From the NCBI GenBank assembly GCA_003486025.1, contig DNHA01000347.1, positions 405-8,429 of the forward strand: a DNA stretch of 8,025 bases. The letters are read 5' to 3'. Origin of the DNA: Micrococcaceae bacterium (GTDB taxonomy: Bacteria; Actinomycetota; Actinomycetes; Actinomycetales; Micrococcaceae). Both the position numbers and the translations under genes were made by a program. Under the pieces are notes generated by a model that was not told the origin of the DNA, ran no database searches, and was given only the letters and a program-made list of their open reading frames with translations. How positions within the stretch are numbered: position 1 is the first letter of the stretch; each line of letters begins with the position of its first letter. Positions 6,779 through 8,025 of this stretch are shown here, in pieces.

Positions 6779-6798
6779 TGTTTCCAGCATTAGAAACA
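6779..6798. promoter_or_regulatory. Inverted repeat in the divergent control region
   Basis: TGTTTC (6779-6784), 8 bp, GAAACA (6793-6798): perfect six-base arms. A second TTGTTTC occurs at 6830-6836, about five helical turns away. It is located centrally in the 270-bp gap 6662-6931 between the Lrp-type gene and the polyamine-binding protein gene, so it is a candidate Lrp-family site. No convincing promoter for the Lrp-type gene could be fixed in this gap. Confidence 0.4.
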
Positions 6799-6848
6799 CA
6801 GATTTAACATCGATACTTGCGTGAATCCCTTGTTTCGCTGGAGAAGAG

Positions 6849-6876
6849 CTGACATTATGAACGTCATTGATATCTT
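6849..6876 (+). promoter_or_regulatory. Candidate promoter of the polyamine-binding protein gene
   Basis: CTGACA (6849-6854), 16 bp, TATCTT (6871-6876). Both hexamers are close to consensus, and the -10 fits TAnnnT. Transcription would start near 6883, giving a leader of about 49 nt before the ATG at 6932. Confidence 0.45.
6850..6866. promoter_or_regulatory. Imperfect palindrome inside the promoter spacer
   Basis: TGACATTATGAACGTCA, symmetric as TGAC-n-TT-nnn-AA-n-GTCA. It overlaps the predicted -35 and spacer of the polyamine-binding protein promoter, so a bound protein would block RNA polymerase. The binding protein is not known; the neighbouring Lrp-type or another regulator could be involved. 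Confidence 0.35.
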
Positions 6877-6888
6877 GTGTGGCGCGTC

Positions 6889-6904
6889 ACAGTCGCCAAA
6901 CTGT
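6889..6904 (+). promoter_or_regulatory. Small inverted repeat in the mRNA leader
   Basis: ACAGT, 6 bp, ACTGT: five-base perfect arms just after the predicted transcription start and 17 bp before the AGGA ribosome site. It may be a weak 5' hairpin or half of an operator. At this length chance is a real possibility. Confidence 0.2.
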
Positions 6905-6931
6905 TTGAGCCCTCAATGTTAGGACGGAATC

Positions 6932-8025
6932 ATGTCTCCCCAGCGACGACAACTACCTGAAGATCCACAAATCCGCGCTCTGGTCGAAGCGATGAGCCAG
7001 CGCTCAATGTCACGCCGCGGAGTTTTGGGAGCCGCCGGCGCGCTGGGTTTGGGTGGGCTCCTAGCAGCCTGCGGAACCGGTGGCAAAAGTGCTGGGAGCT
7101 CAGCGCCAGCGGTCAGCGTCGAAGATATTTCCGCTACCGATCCGACGGTGAACTGGGCGAACTGGACGCTTTACCTTGACTATGACGAAAAGAGCAAAAC
7201 CTACCCGACACTTGACCAGTTCAAAGACAAGACCGGTATCAGCGTTAAATACGTTGAAGACATTGATGGAAACGACACCTACTACGGAAAAGTCCAAGGG
7301 CAGCTCAAAGCGGGACAAGATATTGGTCAGGACCTCATCACGCTCACTGACTGGATGGCCGGGCGCGTCATTCGCCAGGGGTACACCCAAGAACTTGACC
7401 ACGCAAACATTCCGAACCTCGCAAATCTTCTGCCAGATCTGAAAGATGTCGACTTCGATCCAGGCCGCAAGAACTCGGTCACCTGGCAGACCGGCTACGC
7501 CGGAATCGCTTGGAACAAAAAGAAGTTCCCTAAGGGGCTGAAAAATGTCTCAGACCTTTGGGATCCCGCACTCAAGGGACGGGTCACCGTGCTTGACGAA
7601 ATGCGCGACACCATGGGGTTGCTGATGCTTGACCGTGGGGTGGATATCACCGGCCAATGGGGTGAGAACGAATTCGGCACCGCCCTCGATGACCTGCGCA
7701 AAAATATTGGAAATGGCCAGATCCGCCAGGTCAAGGGCAACTCGTACAAGTCAGATTTCATCTCTGGAGATGCCATCGCAGGCATTGTCTGGTCCGGAGA
7801 CATAGTGCAGATGAACTTCGAAAATGATGACCAGTGGGAATTTTCCATCCCTGAAGCTGGCGGCACGCTGTGGAGCGATAACCTCATGGTTCCCATTGCT
7901 TCACCACGTAAAGCCAATGCCGAGAAGCTGATGAATTTCTACTACGAACCGAAGGTAGCTGCCGAGGTCGCCGCCTACGTGAACTTCATCTGTCCCGTGC
8001 TTGGCGCCAAAGAGGAGATGGAAAA
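6932..8025 (+). CDS. PotD-like polyamine ABC transporter substrate-binding lipoprotein (3'-partial)
   Basis: The extracytoplasmic receptor of a spermidine/putrescine-type ABC importer; 364 codons are visible and the frame is open at the window end. AGGA lies 7 nt before the ATG. The N-terminus has the twin-arginine motif SRRGVLG (27-33), a hydrophobic stretch and the lipobox LAAC with Cys47, so it should be Tat-exported and lipid-anchored. About 26 residues precede the Tat motif, a long n-region. The mature part begins near VNWANWTLYLD and ends near FICPVLG. By comparison with E. coli PotD from memory, the ligand residues appear kept: Trp78 and Tyr81 (NWTLY), acidic Glu223/Asp226 (DEMRD), Trp287 (VWSGD), and Trp314 with Asp316 (LWSDNL). 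The permease and ATPase genes should follow to the right. It is divergent from the Lrp-type/aminotransferase operon, which supports a polyamine uptake-and-catabolism locus. Polyamine class is likely; putrescine versus spermidine is not resolved. Confidence 0.9.
   Translation, partial: MSPQRRQLPEDPQIRALVEAMSQRSMSRRGVLGAAGALGLGGLLAACGTGGKSAGSSAPAVSVEDISATDPTVNWANWTLYLDYDEKSKTYPTLDQFKDKTGISVKYVEDIDGNDTYYGKVQGQLKAGQDIGQDLITLTDWMAGRVIRQGYTQELDHANIPNLANLLPDLKDVDFDPGRKNSVTWQTGYAGIAWNKKKFPKGLKNVSDLWDPALKGRVTVLDEMRDTMGLLMLDRGVDITGQWGENEFGTALDDLRKNIGNGQIRQVKGNSYKSDFISGDAIAGIVWSGDIVQMNFENDDQWEFSIPEAGGTLWSDNLMVPIASPRKANAEKLMNFYYEPKVAAEVAAYVNFICPVLGAKEEME

Noticed and set aside
7495..7917. 140-residue open frame on the minus strand within the PotD-like gene
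   Set aside because: It is antisense to conserved coding sequence, with low-complexity Ser/Pro-rich translation and no motif.

Overview
The window looks like chromosome of a Gram-positive, fairly high-GC actinobacterium, most likely Micrococcaceae (Arthrobacter or Glutamicibacter type). I base this on the protein style: a PucR-family regulator, a FadE with the N-terminal AREVAEASREQTWERPSFAKG stretch, and a Tat-lipoprotein polyamine-binding protein. TAnnnT-type -10 boxes and one probably leaderless regulator fit as well. The genus is an inference from memory of such proteins, not a database result. I see no rRNA, tRNA, CRISPR, insertion sequence or phage gene.

Layout: (1) 1-1248 (+), a PucR/CdaR-type regulator whose 5' end lies outside the window. 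(2) 1393-3351 (-), a long VLCAD-like acyl-CoA dehydrogenase, convergent with the PucR gene. (3) 3540-4211 (-), a winged-helix regulator with a cysteine-rich C-terminus reminiscent of SufR-like iron-sulfur regulators; a hairpin terminator separates it from the dehydrogenase. (4) 4305-4721 (+), a four-helix DoxX-like membrane protein transcribed divergently from that regulator. (5) A strong bidirectional terminator at 4738-4782. (6) 4809-6191 and 6188-6661 (-), a class III aminotransferase and an Lrp/AsnC regulator in one operon with a 4-bp ATGA overlap (the Lrp gene comes first). (7) 6932 to the end (+), a PotD-like polyamine-binding lipoprotein, cut by the window edge.

The right half is a polyamine uptake and catabolism locus. 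The binding protein captures putrescine or spermidine for an ABC importer that should lie just beyond the window. The aminotransferase removes the amino group, and the Lrp-type protein probably senses the substrate from the shared 270-bp divergent control region. The PucR regulator at the left edge is a family often found beside nitrogen and GABA catabolism genes, and it probably controls genes to its left.

The most interesting part is the middle. The 93-bp gap between the Cys-rich regulator and the DoxX-like gene carries two 27-bp operator-like elements (4226-4252 and 4264-4290) that are 19/27 identical, share the same ends (TCTAAAGTTG...TTAGA) and sit on the predicted -35 and -10 of the DoxX-like gene. 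This suggests a compact redox- or metal-responsive switch in which the regulator represses both itself and a membrane DoxX protein. I do not know of a described example of exactly this pair, but I could not search.
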